Below are positions 8,224 to 15,796 of a DNA stretch of 36,219 bases, one piece after another. Below the pieces are notes generated by a model that was not told the DNA's origin, searched no databases, and saw only the letters and a list, made by a program, of their open reading frames with translations. Position 1 is the first letter of the stretch. Each line of letters starts with the position of its first letter. Position numbers and translations under genes: made by a program. The stretch comes from JBGPGW01 sp046349515 (lineage in GTDB: Bacteria; Pseudomonadota; Alphaproteobacteria; CADEGL01), in the NCBI GenBank assembly GCA_046349515.1, contig JAXMCE010000023.1, forward strand, positions 1 through 36,219, in the 5' to 3' direction.

Positions 8224-9165
8224 CTAGGCGCCGAGAGAGAGGACGGTGCCGGCGGGAATCGGATGGCCGCGCAGCATGGCCGCCGTCTCCATCGCCGAGC
8301 GGCCAGGGCGTTGCACCGCAAGGATGCGCAGCACGCCCTCGCCGCAGGCAACCGACAATGCGTCATCGAACACGGTCCCCGGCCGTGCGCCGCCTGGGCC
8401 TCCGGCAACACACTCGGCCTTCAAGACCTTGAGACGCTCACCGCCATGCTCAAACCACGCGCCCGGCCACGGCGTGAAAGCGCGCACTTGGCGCGCGAGC
8501 GATTCCGCCGTCCGCCTCCAGTCGAGCTTCCCTTCCTCGCGGGTGAGCCGCGCGGCATAGGTGACGCCTACGGCTGGCTGCGGCGTCGCCTTGAGCGTTC
8601 CACCCTCGATCCCGTCGAGCGCGCGTATCAGCAACGTCGCGCCCCCGGCGGCCAAGCGGTCGTGGATCGTCTCGGCCGTGTCGGCGGGCCCGATCGGCGT
8701 GGCCTCGGTGAGGATGATGGGCCCGGTGTCGAGGCCCTCGTCCATCTGCATGATGGTGACGCCTGTCTCCGCGTCACCTTCGAGGATCGCGCGCTGGATG
8801 GGCGCCGCGCCGCGCCAACGCGGAAGGAGCGAGGCATGAACGTTGAGGCAACCCAAACGCGGCGCGCAGAGGATGGGGCTCGGAAGAAGCAGCCCATAGG
8901 CGACGACCACCGCGACATCCGGCATGAGCGCGCTGAACGCGTCGTGCTCCTCCCTGGACTTGAGCGATTTGGGCGTAGCGATGCCGAGACCGCGGCGGAG
9001 GGCGAAGGCATGGACCGCGCTCTCTTGGGGCTTCTGCCCACGCCCGGCGGGCCGCGGCGGCTGGGTATAAACGCGCGCGACGGCGTGCCCCGCATCAAGG
9101 AGCGCAGCCAGGGTCGGCACCGCGAAATCGGGCGTCCCGAAAAAGACGACGCGGAGCCGCGCCAT
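8224..9165 (-). CDS. fmt: Methionyl-tRNA formyltransferase Fmt
   Basis: Transfers a formyl group from 10-formyl-tetrahydrofolate to initiator Met-tRNA. The 313-residue protein begins MARLRVVFFGTPDFAVP, the standard family N-terminus, so the start is placed at 9165. A longer in-frame extension runs back through def and is antisense-like arginine-rich sequence. The folate-binding and catalytic region shows LNVHASLLPRWRGAAPIQ (catalytic Asn and His) and GDAETGVTIMQMDEGLDTGP (catalytic Asp). The tRNA-binding C-terminal domain contains FTPWPGAWF. GAGGACGAGG precedes the start, and the def stop lies eleven bases upstream. The order def-fmt is the common bacterial one. Confidence 0.96.
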   Translation of the reverse strand: MARLRVVFFGTPDFAVPTLAALLDAGHAVARVYTQPPRPAGRGQKPQESAVHAFALRRGLGIATPKSLKSREEHDAFSALMPDVAVVVAYGLLLPSPILCAPRLGCLNVHASLLPRWRGAAPIQRAILEGDAETGVTIMQMDEGLDTGPIILTEATPIGPADTAETIHDRLAAGGATLLIRALDGIEGGTLKATPQPAVGVTYAARLTREEGKLDWRRTAESLARQVRAFTPWPGAWFEHGGERLKVLKAECVAGGPGGARPGTVFDDALSVACGEGVLRILAVQRPGRSAMETAAMLRGHPIPAGTVLSLGA

Positions 9166-9176
9166 CGACCTCGTCC

Positions 9177-9701
9177 TCAGGCGTTCGACGCCGCCTTCAG
9201 GCGTCGCGCCTTCACAAGCTTGCGGAGGATGATGTTGCGCTTGAGCGCGGAGATGTGGTCGACGAAGAGAACGCCGTCGAGATGGTCGATCTCGTGCTGG
9301 AGGCAGGTTCCGAGCACGCCGTCGAACTCCTCCTCTCGCTCGACATTGTCTTGGTCGAGATAGCGGATGCGCGCGCGCGACGGACGTTCGACCTCGGCAT
9401 AATGATCGGGAAGCGAGAGACAACCCTCCTCGTAGATTCCGAGCTCGGGCGACGTCCAAACGACCACGGGATTGGCCATGCGATAGGGCCGACGCGGTTC
9501 GTCATCCTTCGTGATGTCGACGACGATGATGCGCTTGGCGACGCCCACCTGGGGTGCCGCAAGGCCGATGCCGGGCGCCAGGTACATGGTCTCCAGCATG
9601 TCGTCCATGAGCGTCCGGATCGCCCGGTCGACGCGCGCGATGGGCTTGGAGACGATCTTGAGACGCGGGTCCGGCGCGGTGATGATCGGCAAGACGGCCA
9701 T
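9177..9701 (-). CDS. def: Peptide deformylase Def
   Basis: Iron- or zinc-dependent deformylase that removes the N-formyl group from nascent proteins at the ribosome. All three family motifs are present in 174 residues: motif 1 GIGLAAPQ (44-51), motif 2 EGCLS (92-96, metal ligand Cys94) and motif 3 QHEIDH (135-140, ligands His136 and His140, catalytic Glu137). The start at 9701 gives the typical N-terminus MAVLPIITAPDPRL, with GGAG just upstream. A longer frame extends to 10250 but runs antisense through rmuC and is rejected. Def heads the def-fmt-truA transcription unit. A perfect 22-base palindrome lies 20 bases upstream of the start codon, in its leader. Confidence 0.97.
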   Translation of the reverse strand: MAVLPIITAPDPRLKIVSKPIARVDRAIRTLMDDMLETMYLAPGIGLAAPQVGVAKRIIVVDITKDDEPRRPYRMANPVVVWTSPELGIYEEGCLSLPDHYAEVERPSRARIRYLDQDNVEREEEFDGVLGTCLQHEIDHLDGVLFVDHISALKRNIILRKLVKARRLKAASNA

Positions 9702-9720
9702 GGAGGCTCCGAATAGAGCA

Positions 9721-9742
9721 GCCGCCCGGAATTCCGGGCGGC
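9721..9742. repeat. Perfect 22-base palindrome in the def leader
   Basis: The sequence from 9721 to 9742 equals its own reverse complement over all 22 bases, with arms GCCGCCCGG and CCGGGCGGC around a central AATT. As RNA it forms a 9-base-pair GC stem with a four-base loop. On the minus strand it falls between a candidate def promoter and the def ribosome-binding site, so it would sit at the very 5' end of the def mRNA. On the plus strand it is followed by a C/T-rich stretch without a proper U-tract, and no plus-strand gene ends there, so a terminator role is unlikely. It could be a 5' stabilising hairpin, a translation-control element or a protein-binding site. Confidence 0.8.
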
Positions 9743-9752
9743 CTCGTTCCTC

Positions 9753-9781
9753 TAGGTAGGCTTGCCCCATGGTCGCGTCAA
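9753..9781 (-). promoter_or_regulatory. Candidate promoter for def-fmt-truA
   Basis: On the minus strand TTGACG (9776-9781) matches the -35 consensus well. Seventeen bases further on is TACCTA (9753-9758), a poor -10. Transcription would start near 9746, a few bases before the 22-base palindrome. Placement between divergent rmuC and def supports it; the weak -10 limits confidence. Confidence 0.35.
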
Positions 9782-9864
9782 GCCAGCGCCGCCGTGCGTG
9801 CGGCACGCGCCGTCCGCGTGATAACATCCGCCGCACGTCCCGACACCGCCCAGGCTGTTCGACG

Positions 9865-10965
9865 ATGGAATCCGAGACGATCCTTCTGGCCGCTCTGGCG
9901 GCACTCGCCGGTGCCGTGATCGCAGCGCTCTTTCTGCGCCGCGAGCGAAACGGTGCCGCCATCGGCGAACTCGCCGCGCGACTGAAGCAACTGACCGAGC
10001 AGCAGGAGATCGCGCAGAGCCAGCTGAGCCAGCGCCTGCAGGCGCAAGAGCGCGCGGTTTCCGAATCGGTCGAAAAGCGCCTCGGGGACATGGGCCAGCG
10101 CCTCTCCGAAAGCCTCGCGAAGTCGAGCCAGTTGACCCAGGAGACGATGGGCGACCTCAAATCCCGGCTCGCCGTCATCGACGCCGCACAGACGAAGATC
10201 ACCGAGCTCTCGACCCAGGTCGTGAGCCTCCAGGACATCCTGGCCAACAAGCAAGCGCGGGGCGCCTTCGGCGAGATCCAGCTGCAGGATCTCGTCGAGA
10301 ACGTCCTGCCGCCCTCGGCCTATGCGCTCCAGGCGCCCTTGGGCGACGGCAAGCGCGTCGATTGCCTCTTGAAGCTGCCGAACCCGCCGGGCCCGATCGC
10401 GGTCGATGCGAAGTTTCCGCTCGAGTCCTACAACGCCCTTCGCGCGGCGAAGGACGACGCGGCACTTGTCGCGGCCCAGCGCGCTTTCACGCTTGCCCTC
10501 CGCACCCACATCGCCGCCATCGCCGACAAGTACATCATTCCGGGCGAGACGGCCGAATCGGCGCTCATGTTCCTGCCGAGCGAAGCGGTCTATGCCGAGC
10601 TTCACGCCAATTTCGCGGCCGTCGTCGAGGAATCCTACCGGCGGCGCGTCTTCATCGTGTCGCCCACGACTCTGTGGGCGATGCTGAACACGCTGAGAGC
10701 CGTACTCAAGGACGTGCGCATGCGCGAACAGGCCAGCGTCATCCAGCGCGAGGTCACGATCCTTCTCGACGACATCCGCCGGCTCGATGAACGCGTCGGC
10801 AAGCTCCAGCGCCACATCGGCCAGACGACGGACGACATCCGCGAGATTCGCACCTCGACCGAGAAGATTCAGAAGCGAGGCGAGCGCATCGAGAGCCTTG
10901 AGCTCGACGAGCCGATCGAGGCGGCGTCCGACACCCTGCCGGGTCCGCGCCGCATCGTCAGCTGA
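9865..10965 (+). CDS. rmuC: DNA recombination protein RmuC
   Basis: RmuC-family protein, proposed to limit inversions between short repeats and to have a PD-(D/E)XK-like nuclease fold. The 366-residue product starts at the ATG at 9865: a single membrane anchor (about residues 6-25, LLAALAALAGAVIAALFL), then a long coiled coil (about 30-115) and the conserved RmuC domain. Diagnostic segments are KQARGAFGEIQLQDLVEN, KRVDCLLKLP, IAVDAKFPLESY, IPGETAESALMFLPSEAVYAEL and VSPTTLWAMLNTL. An upstream in-frame extension to 9769 lacks a good start context and would bury the anchor. It diverges from def and is convergent with recR across seven bases. Confidence 0.94.
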   Translation: MESETILLAALAALAGAVIAALFLRRERNGAAIGELAARLKQLTEQQEIAQSQLSQRLQAQERAVSESVEKRLGDMGQRLSESLAKSSQLTQETMGDLKSRLAVIDAAQTKITELSTQVVSLQDILANKQARGAFGEIQLQDLVENVLPPSAYALQAPLGDGKRVDCLLKLPNPPGPIAVDAKFPLESYNALRAAKDDAALVAAQRAFTLALRTHIAAIADKYIIPGETAESALMFLPSEAVYAELHANFAAVVEESYRRRVFIVSPTTLWAMLNTLRAVLKDVRMREQASVIQREVTILLDDIRRLDERVGKLQRHIGQTTDDIREIRTSTEKIQKRGERIESLELDEPIEAASDTLPGPRRIVS

Positions 10966-10972
10966 AGACCTT

Positions 10973-11566
10973 CTAGAACGGCCGCCGCGCCTTGAGGGCG
11001 GCCGTCAAGGTCCCGTCATCGAGATAGTCGAGCTCGCCGCCCACGGGAACGCCATGGGCCAGACGCGACACCGTGGCGCTCGTGCCCTTCAAGCGATCGG
11101 TCAGGTAATGCGCCGTCGTCTGGCCGTCGACGGTGGCACTCAAGGCCAGGATCACTTCGCGGACCTTGCCGTCCTCGATCCGGCGCAGAAGCCCGGCGAT
11201 CGCGAGATCCTCAGGCCCGATCCCGTCGAGGGCCGAGAGCGTGCCACCCAGAACGTGGTAGCGACCCCTGAAGGATCCGGTCCGCTCGATCGCCCAAAGA
11301 TCGGCGACTCCCTCGATGACACAGATCACTTCGCTGTCCCTCCGGGGATCAGCGCAAATGGCGCACGGGTCGCGCGTATCGAGATTGCCGCAGAGGGAAC
11401 AGGTGCGAACGTTGGCCGCGGCGGCGGCGATCGCACGGGACAGGGGCTCGAGAAGCGTCTCCCGACGCTTCAACAGGTGAAGGGCGGCGCGGCGCGCCGA
11501 GCGCGGCCCGAGACCCGGCAGCTTCGCGAGAAGCTGGATCAGTTGCTCGATTTCGGAGCCGGCCAT
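10973..11566 (-). CDS. recR: Recombination mediator protein RecR
   Basis: RecR of the RecFOR pathway, which helps load RecA onto SSB-coated gapped DNA. The 197 residues contain an N-terminal helix-hairpin-helix (LAKLPGLGPRSARRAALHLL), a four-Cys zinc finger (Cys56, Cys59, Cys68, Cys71 in CSLCGN and PCAICAD), a Toprim domain from about residue 78 (VICVIEGVADLWAIERTG) and the C-terminal VSRLAHGVPVGGELDYLD with the Walker-B-like region. Length and order are standard. It is the third gene of dnaX-ybaB-recR, a conserved bacterial operon, with 33 bases between ybaB and recR. It is convergent with rmuC, another recombination gene. Confidence 0.97.
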   Translation of the reverse strand: MAGSEIEQLIQLLAKLPGLGPRSARRAALHLLKRRETLLEPLSRAIAAAAANVRTCSLCGNLDTRDPCAICADPRRDSEVICVIEGVADLWAIERTGSFRGRYHVLGGTLSALDGIGPEDLAIAGLLRRIEDGKVREVILALSATVDGQTTAHYLTDRLKGTSATVSRLAHGVPVGGELDYLDDGTLTAALKARRPF

Positions 11567-11599
11567 TCTCTCATCGGATGCAGGTGCGTCGCGGCCGCC

Positions 11600-11923
11600 T
11601 CAGAACGGCAACTTGAATCCCGGCGGCAGATTAAGGCCGCCGGTCAGCTTGGACATCTCTTCCGACGTGCGCGCCTCGACCTTGCCGCGCGCATCCGTAC
11701 AGGCCGCGACGATGAGGTCCTCGACAACCTCGGCGTCCTTCGGATCGAGCAGCGAAGGATCAAGCTTCACGCGCCTGACATCGCCCTTGCCGTTCATCGT
11801 GACCGTCACCATGCCGCCGCCGGCGCTCCCCACCACCTCCATTGCCGCGAGCTTCGTTTGCATCTCGGCCATGCGGGTCTGCATCTCCTGCGCCTGTTTC
11901 ATGAGCTGGCCGAGATTCTTCAT
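11600..11923 (-). CDS. ybaB: YbaB/EbfC family nucleoid-associated protein
   Basis: Small DNA-binding protein of 107 residues. It begins with the coiled helix MKNLGQLMKQAQEMQTRMAE and is followed by a beta-sheet core with the family pattern GSAGGGMVTVTMNGKGDVRRVKLDPSLLD and VEDLIVAACTDARGK. The family forms tweezer-like dimers that bind DNA with little sequence preference. The start codon overlaps the dnaX stop by four bases (ATGA), giving translational coupling, and recR follows 33 bases later. This dnaX-ybaB-recR order is one of the most conserved replication and repair operons. The glycine-rich stretch is slightly long but within family range. Confidence 0.95.
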   Translation of the reverse strand: MKNLGQLMKQAQEMQTRMAEMQTKLAAMEVVGSAGGGMVTVTMNGKGDVRRVKLDPSLLDPKDAEVVEDLIVAACTDARGKVEARTSEEMSKLTGGLNLPPGFKLPF

Positions 11924-13734
11924 GACCCCGACTCCTCCGGCTCCGTCGCATCAGGAATGTCGCTATCGGTCGACGCCTCGTCGGACCCGTCGACGGGGTT
12001 GAGATCGCGCACCGCCACGATCTCGGCGCCCGGAAACGTCTCCAGAACCGCGCGCACGACAGGATGGCCCGCCGCATCCGCTTTCCGCGCAGCGGCGCGG
12101 GCCGCGGCCTGCTCATTCAGCGTCGGCTCGCCCTTGTCTTGCGACACGCTTACGACCCAGCGCCGTCCGGTCCAGCCCGTCAGAAGGGTCTGCACCCGAT
12201 TCGCAAGGTCGCGCGGCGCATGGTCGCCCGGCCGGAACTCAAGCCGGCCCGGCTCGAAGCGGACGAGATGGACGTTGCCCATGAGATTTGCGTGAAGGAC
12301 GGCCTCGCGCTTCTCGGCAAACAGCGCCACGACTTCAGGAAAGGTGCGCGGATCATGGTGAGGGTCTGCCGGGGCACGGTCCTGAGGCTCGGCCGCGAGG
12401 GCGGCTTGCGCGCGCGGAGCGCCGCCGCGGGGTGCCGCCGGAGCGGGGCGCGACGGCCCAGGGCGTGCGACGCTCGCGCCGCTGTCGGCCCCGGATGCCG
12501 CCGGCGGCGGTGATCCCTGCGACTCCAGCCGAGCCACGATCTCGGCCGGGGTCGGCAGCGCGGCGGCATAGGTCAAGCGCACGATCACCATTTCCGCGGC
12601 GTCCGTCACCGATGGCGCGTACTGCACCTCGGAAAGGCCCTTGAGCAACATCTGCCAGGCGCGCGTCAATTCGGCCATGGACAGGCGCTCGGCAGCCGCC
12701 CGGCCGCGGACGCGTTCCGCCTCCGGCACCATGGGCTCGTCGGCCGTTGCCGGCACCACCTTCACTCGCGTCACCCAATGGACGAGTTCCAGCAGGTCCT
12801 GGAGCACGATGAGCGGGTCGGCCCCCCGATGCCGCGCCTCGGTCATGAGATCGAGGGCGCGCGCCGCCTCGCCCGCCATCACGGCCTCGAAGAGATCGAA
12901 GATCTGGGTCCGGTCGGCGAGTCCCAGCATGTCGCGCAGTTGGGCCGCGGTGATCGCCTCGGTGCCGCCGTAGGTCGCAATGGCCTGGTCGAGGAGACTC
13001 AAGCCGTCGCGCACCGATCCGTCGGCGGCACGGGCAAGAAGAGCAATGCCGTCCGCGGTGAGCTTCGCACCCTCCGCCTCGGCGATGCGGGTGAGATGGG
13101 GAGCCAGCCGGTCGGCGTCGACGCGCCGCAAGTCGAAACGCTGGCAGCGCGAGAGCACGGTGATCGGAACCTTGCGCACTTCGGTCGTCGCGAACACGAA
13201 GACGACGTGCGCCGGCGGCTCCTCGAGCGTCTTCAAGAGCGCGTTGAACGCCGACTTCGACAGCATGTGCACTTCGTCGACGATATAGACCTTGTGGCGC
13301 GCGGACATCGGCGCGTAGCGCACGCCGTCGATCAGCTCGCGGATGTCCTCGACGCCCGTCCGGCTTGCCGCGTCCATCTCGATGACGTCGACATGCCGGT
13401 CCTCGCCGATCGCCTTGCAATGCTCGCAAACGCCGCAGGGCGCAGCAGTCGCGCCGCCCGTCCCGTCAGGTCCGACGCAGTTGAGGGCGCGAGCGATGAT
13501 CCGCGCCGTGGTCGTCTTGCCGACGCCGCGCACGCCCGTGAGAAGGTATGCGTGAGCCAGGCGATCCATTTTGATCGCGTTGGTCAACGTTCGGACCAGC
13601 GCTTCCTGGCCGATGAGCTCGGCGAAGGTCGCCGGCCGGTACTTGCGGGCCAGGACGCGGTAGGCGCCCGAGGACGGGCCGCCGGACGCGGCGGCCTCGG
13701 GGCCAAAGAGGTTGGACTCTTGCGACTCGCTCAT
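11920..13734 (-). CDS. dnaX: DNA polymerase III subunits gamma/tau DnaX
   Basis: AAA+ ATPase of the clamp-loader complex, which loads the beta clamp and couples polymerases at the fork. The 604-residue product shows Walker A GVRGVGKT (67-74), a zinc module (Cys86, Cys100, Cys103, Cys106), Walker B VDEVH (about 152-156), the sensor TTEVRKV and the SRC motif LSRCQRF. The clamp-loader domain ends near residue 365. A Pro/Ala-rich linker follows (about 400-450), then the tau C-terminal region including FPEVVALFAEKREAVLHANL. I see no A-rich slippery heptamer on the coding strand, so an E. coli-style frameshift producing gamma is not evident. The SRP RNA gene lies directly upstream on the same strand. 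The start at 13734 gives MSESQESNLFG. Confidence 0.96.
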   Translation of the reverse strand: MSESQESNLFGPEAAASGGPSSGAYRVLARKYRPATFAELIGQEALVRTLTNAIKMDRLAHAYLLTGVRGVGKTTTARIIARALNCVGPDGTGGATAAPCGVCEHCKAIGEDRHVDVIEMDAASRTGVEDIRELIDGVRYAPMSARHKVYIVDEVHMLSKSAFNALLKTLEEPPAHVVFVFATTEVRKVPITVLSRCQRFDLRRVDADRLAPHLTRIAEAEGAKLTADGIALLARAADGSVRDGLSLLDQAIATYGGTEAITAAQLRDMLGLADRTQIFDLFEAVMAGEAARALDLMTEARHRGADPLIVLQDLLELVHWVTRVKVVPATADEPMVPEAERVRGRAAAERLSMAELTRAWQMLLKGLSEVQYAPSVTDAAEMVIVRLTYAAALPTPAEIVARLESQGSPPPAASGADSGASVARPGPSRPAPAAPRGGAPRAQAALAAEPQDRAPADPHHDPRTFPEVVALFAEKREAVLHANLMGNVHLVRFEPGRLEFRPGDHAPRDLANRVQTLLTGWTGRRWVVSVSQDKGEPTLNEQAAARAAARKADAAGHPVVRAVLETFPGAEIVAVRDLNPVDGSDEASTDSDIPDATEPEESGS

Positions 13735-13777
13735 GCCGCTGGAGTATTGGGCCGCGCCAAGGCGGCGAGGATCGGAA

Positions 13778-13875
13778 GAAGGAGGCTGGACAACGACCCG
13801 GACCGAAACTCGTTACGGCTGCTTCCTTCCGGACCTGACCGGGTTGGCGAGAAGTCCGTCCGCCGCCAACCTCCC
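13778..13875 (-). ncRNA. ffs: Signal recognition particle RNA, small bacterial type (4.5S)
   Basis: Read on the minus strand, the apical SRP hairpin is unmistakable: GGTCAGGTCCGGAAGGAAGC followed by AGCC, the conserved Ffh-binding loop of bacterial SRP RNA. The ends pair: GGAGGTTGG (13874-13866) with CCAGCCTCC (13789-13781), nine consecutive pairs including one G-U, closing a roughly 95-nucleotide hairpin without an Alu domain. With Ffh it targets nascent membrane proteins to FtsY and SecYEG. Exact ends are inferred from the terminal helix and from the promoter-like sequence just upstream. Position immediately ahead of dnaX is common in bacteria. No strong U-tract terminator follows, so some transcripts may continue into dnaX. 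Confidence 0.95.
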
Positions 13876-13880
13876 GCAAC

Positions 13881-13911
13881 ACTATATCAGGACTCAGGGT
13901 CGGCGAGGCAA
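13881..13911 (-). promoter_or_regulatory. Candidate promoter of the SRP RNA gene
   Basis: On the minus strand TATAGT (13881-13886), or the overlapping GATATA (13883-13888), lies six to eight bases before the first base of the terminal helix. TTGCCT (13906-13911) is upstream; the spacer is 17 bases to GATATA and 19 to TATAGT. The -10 element is convincing, the -35 moderate. A pair of direct repeats GCGCCGTTCG (13933-13942 and 13955-13964) lies further upstream. Confidence 0.55.
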
Positions 13912-13983
13912 GGACGAAGCTCGGCGCGAGAGGCGCCGTTCGGCCGATTGCAGAGCGCCGTTCGCTATGCCAACGTGGGTCCC

Positions 13984-14895
13984 ATGCATGTGAATTTCTT
14001 TGCGGGCGGCGGCGTCGACCGGAGCGCGCATCGGAGGCGCGACGAAGACTGGCTGCGCCAGCACCTGGCCGCGCCGACGACGCGCATCGTGCCGGTCTGG
14101 CGCTCCCAAAGCCTCGTGGTCATGGGCGATGCGCCGACGCCCGTGCTGCTCGACAGCCTCGAGGCAAGCCACTTTCTCGGCGATGACGCGATCATCGCCT
14201 TCCTCGGTGTCCTCGACGGCGCGCCGCACTTCGCGGTGGAGCTGTCCCACCTCGACAAGCCCGATGACCATCCGACGCTTCAGGGCCGCGGCCAGTTCGT
14301 CGACCTGCGCAACGCGGGTGCGCTGCTCGACCGGAAGGGAGGCTCGTTGCTCGCTTACGCGCGCGGCCTCATGTATTGGCATCTGAGGCACCGCTTCTGC
14401 GGCACCTGCGGCAGCCCGACGCGGAGCCAGGATGCCGGTCACATGCGTGCCTGCGTGAACGAGGCCTGCAAGGCCCAGCATTTCCCGCGAACGGATCCGG
14501 CCGTCATCATGCTGGTGACGCACGGCGAGCTGTGCCTTCTCGGACGGCAGGCCAGTTTCCTTCCGGGCATGTATTCGACGCTCGCGGGATTCGTCGAGCC
14601 GGGCGAGAGCCTCGAGGAGGCGGTCGCGCGCGAGGTGTTCGAGGAGACAGGCGTTCGCGTGACCAACGTGCGCTACCATTCCTCGCAGCCTTGGCCGTTC
14701 CCGGGCTCGATCATGCTCGGCTTCCATGCCGAAGCGATCGATACCACGCTCGACATTAACCGCGAGGAGCTTCAGGACGCGCGCTGGTACTCGCGGGCCG
14801 ATCTTCTTGCGAGTCCCGAGAACGAGACTTTCCGCCTGCCGCGGCGCATCTCTATCGCGCGCCAGCTTGTCGAGCACTGGCTGCGTGGGGGTTAG
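13984..14895 (+). CDS. nudC: NAD(+) diphosphatase / NAD-cap RNA hydrolase NudC
   Basis: Nudix hydrolase that cleaves NAD(H) to NMN(H) and AMP and, in well-studied members, removes NAD caps from RNA. The 303 residues include an N-terminal domain, a four-Cys zinc site (Cys139, Cys142, Cys157, Cys162), the Nudix box starting Gly202 and running to Val224 (Glu at EPGES and the RE-x-x-EE core), and the diagnostic NudC array SQPWPFPGS at 234-242. The start at 13984 gives MHVNFFAGGGVDR; ribosome-binding sequence is weak (GTGGG). A much longer in-frame extension lies antisense to dnaX and the SRP RNA and is rejected. It diverges from the SRP RNA and is convergent with pheA across nine bases. Confidence 0.95.
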   Translation: MHVNFFAGGGVDRSAHRRRDEDWLRQHLAAPTTRIVPVWRSQSLVVMGDAPTPVLLDSLEASHFLGDDAIIAFLGVLDGAPHFAVELSHLDKPDDHPTLQGRGQFVDLRNAGALLDRKGGSLLAYARGLMYWHLRHRFCGTCGSPTRSQDAGHMRACVNEACKAQHFPRTDPAVIMLVTHGELCLLGRQASFLPGMYSTLAGFVEPGESLEEAVAREVFEETGVRVTNVRYHSSQPWPFPGSIMLGFHAEAIDTTLDINREELQDARWYSRADLLASPENETFRLPRRISIARQLVEHWLRGG

Positions 14896-14904
14896 CCGAC
14901 AGCG

Positions 14905-15774
14905 CTAATCGTCGATCGCCGCCTCGACGCGGTAGCGGTGCGGGTGGGCCGGGTAGACGCCCAGGATGCGCACCTCACGCGAGAAAAAGCTCAGCTCCTC
15001 GAGCGCGAGACGCAATTTGCGCTCCTCCGGATGGCCCTCGACATCGGCATAGAACTGCGTCGCCGAGAACCGGCCCCCGAGCATGTAGCTTTCGAGCTTC
15101 GTCATGTTGACGCCCGTCGTGGCAAAACCGCCGAGCGCCTTGTAGAGCGCCGCCGGCACGTTGCGCACGCGAAAGACGAACGACGTCATCACCGGCCCTC
15201 GGCGCGGATCCGGATCGACCGCCTCGCGCGCGAGCACGAGGAAGCGCGTCGTGTTGTGCTCCGCGTCCTCGATATCAGCCTTGAGAATGGCGAGACCATA
15301 GCGCTCGGCGGCCAGGCTCGACGCAATGGCCGCCTCGGTCGGGTTGCCGCGCTCCGCGATGTCGCGAGCCGCCCCTGCCGTATCGACGTGGACGACCGCC
15401 TTGAGGCCGAGGCTGCGGATGACCGCGCGGCATTGCGAGAGCGCGTGAACATGGCTGTGGACCGTCCGAAGCCCTTCGAGCGTGGCGCCCTTGGGCGCCA
15501 GCAACTGGTGCGAAATGCGCTGGAAGTGCTCGGCGATGATGTGAAGACCTGAGCCCGGCATAAGGTGGTGGATGTCGGCGACTCGCCCCGCGACCGAATT
15601 GTCGATGGGGATCATCGCGAGTTGCGCGCGCCGCTCGGTCACCGCCGCGAAGGTGTCCTCGAACGATTCGCACGGGAGCGTCGTCCAGTCGGGATAGACG
15701 ATCCGGCAGGCCAGATCGGAATAGGCGCCGGGCACGCCCTGGAACGCGATGATCGTGTCGGAGGCATTCGGCAT
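14905..15774 (-). CDS. pheA: Prephenate dehydratase PheA (monofunctional, with ACT domain)
   Basis: Converts prephenate to phenylpyruvate in phenylalanine synthesis. The 289 residues comprise the dehydratase domain (about 5-185), starting IIAFQGVPGAYSD, with PIDNSVAGRV, HSHVHALSQC and the catalytic NTTRF (Thr176 in TRF). An ACT regulatory domain (about 195-275) follows, with VPAALYKALGGFATTGVNMTKLES in the phenylalanine-binding position. In alphaproteobacteria the ESRP motif is commonly replaced by ESYM, as here. There is no chorismate mutase domain. The start at 15774 is chosen because MPNASDTIIAFQG matches family N-termini; the frame extension upstream is arginine-rich shadow. It follows kdsB by 22 bases on the same strand and is probably co-transcribed. 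Confidence 0.96.
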   Translation of the reverse strand: MPNASDTIIAFQGVPGAYSDLACRIVYPDWTTLPCESFEDTFAAVTERRAQLAMIPIDNSVAGRVADIHHLMPGSGLHIIAEHFQRISHQLLAPKGATLEGLRTVHSHVHALSQCRAVIRSLGLKAVVHVDTAGAARDIAERGNPTEAAIASSLAAERYGLAILKADIEDAEHNTTRFLVLAREAVDPDPRRGPVMTSFVFRVRNVPAALYKALGGFATTGVNMTKLESYMLGGRFSATQFYADVEGHPEERKLRLALEELSFFSREVRILGVYPAHPHRYRVEAAIDD

Positions 15775-15796
15775 GGCAGGACCGACGGTGCAACGC

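Noticed and set aside
9721..9742. Intrinsic terminator reading on the plus strand
   Set aside because: No plus-strand gene ends here and the stem is followed by mixed C/T rather than a U-tract.
9702..10250. N-terminal extension of def into rmuC
   Set aside because: Serine/arginine-rich shadow sequence antisense to rmuC; the normal Def start is at 9701.
12778..13983. N-terminal extension of nudC through dnaX and the SRP RNA
   Set aside because: The extension is antisense to dnaX and the SRP RNA; NudC family length and N-terminus fit the ATG at 13984.
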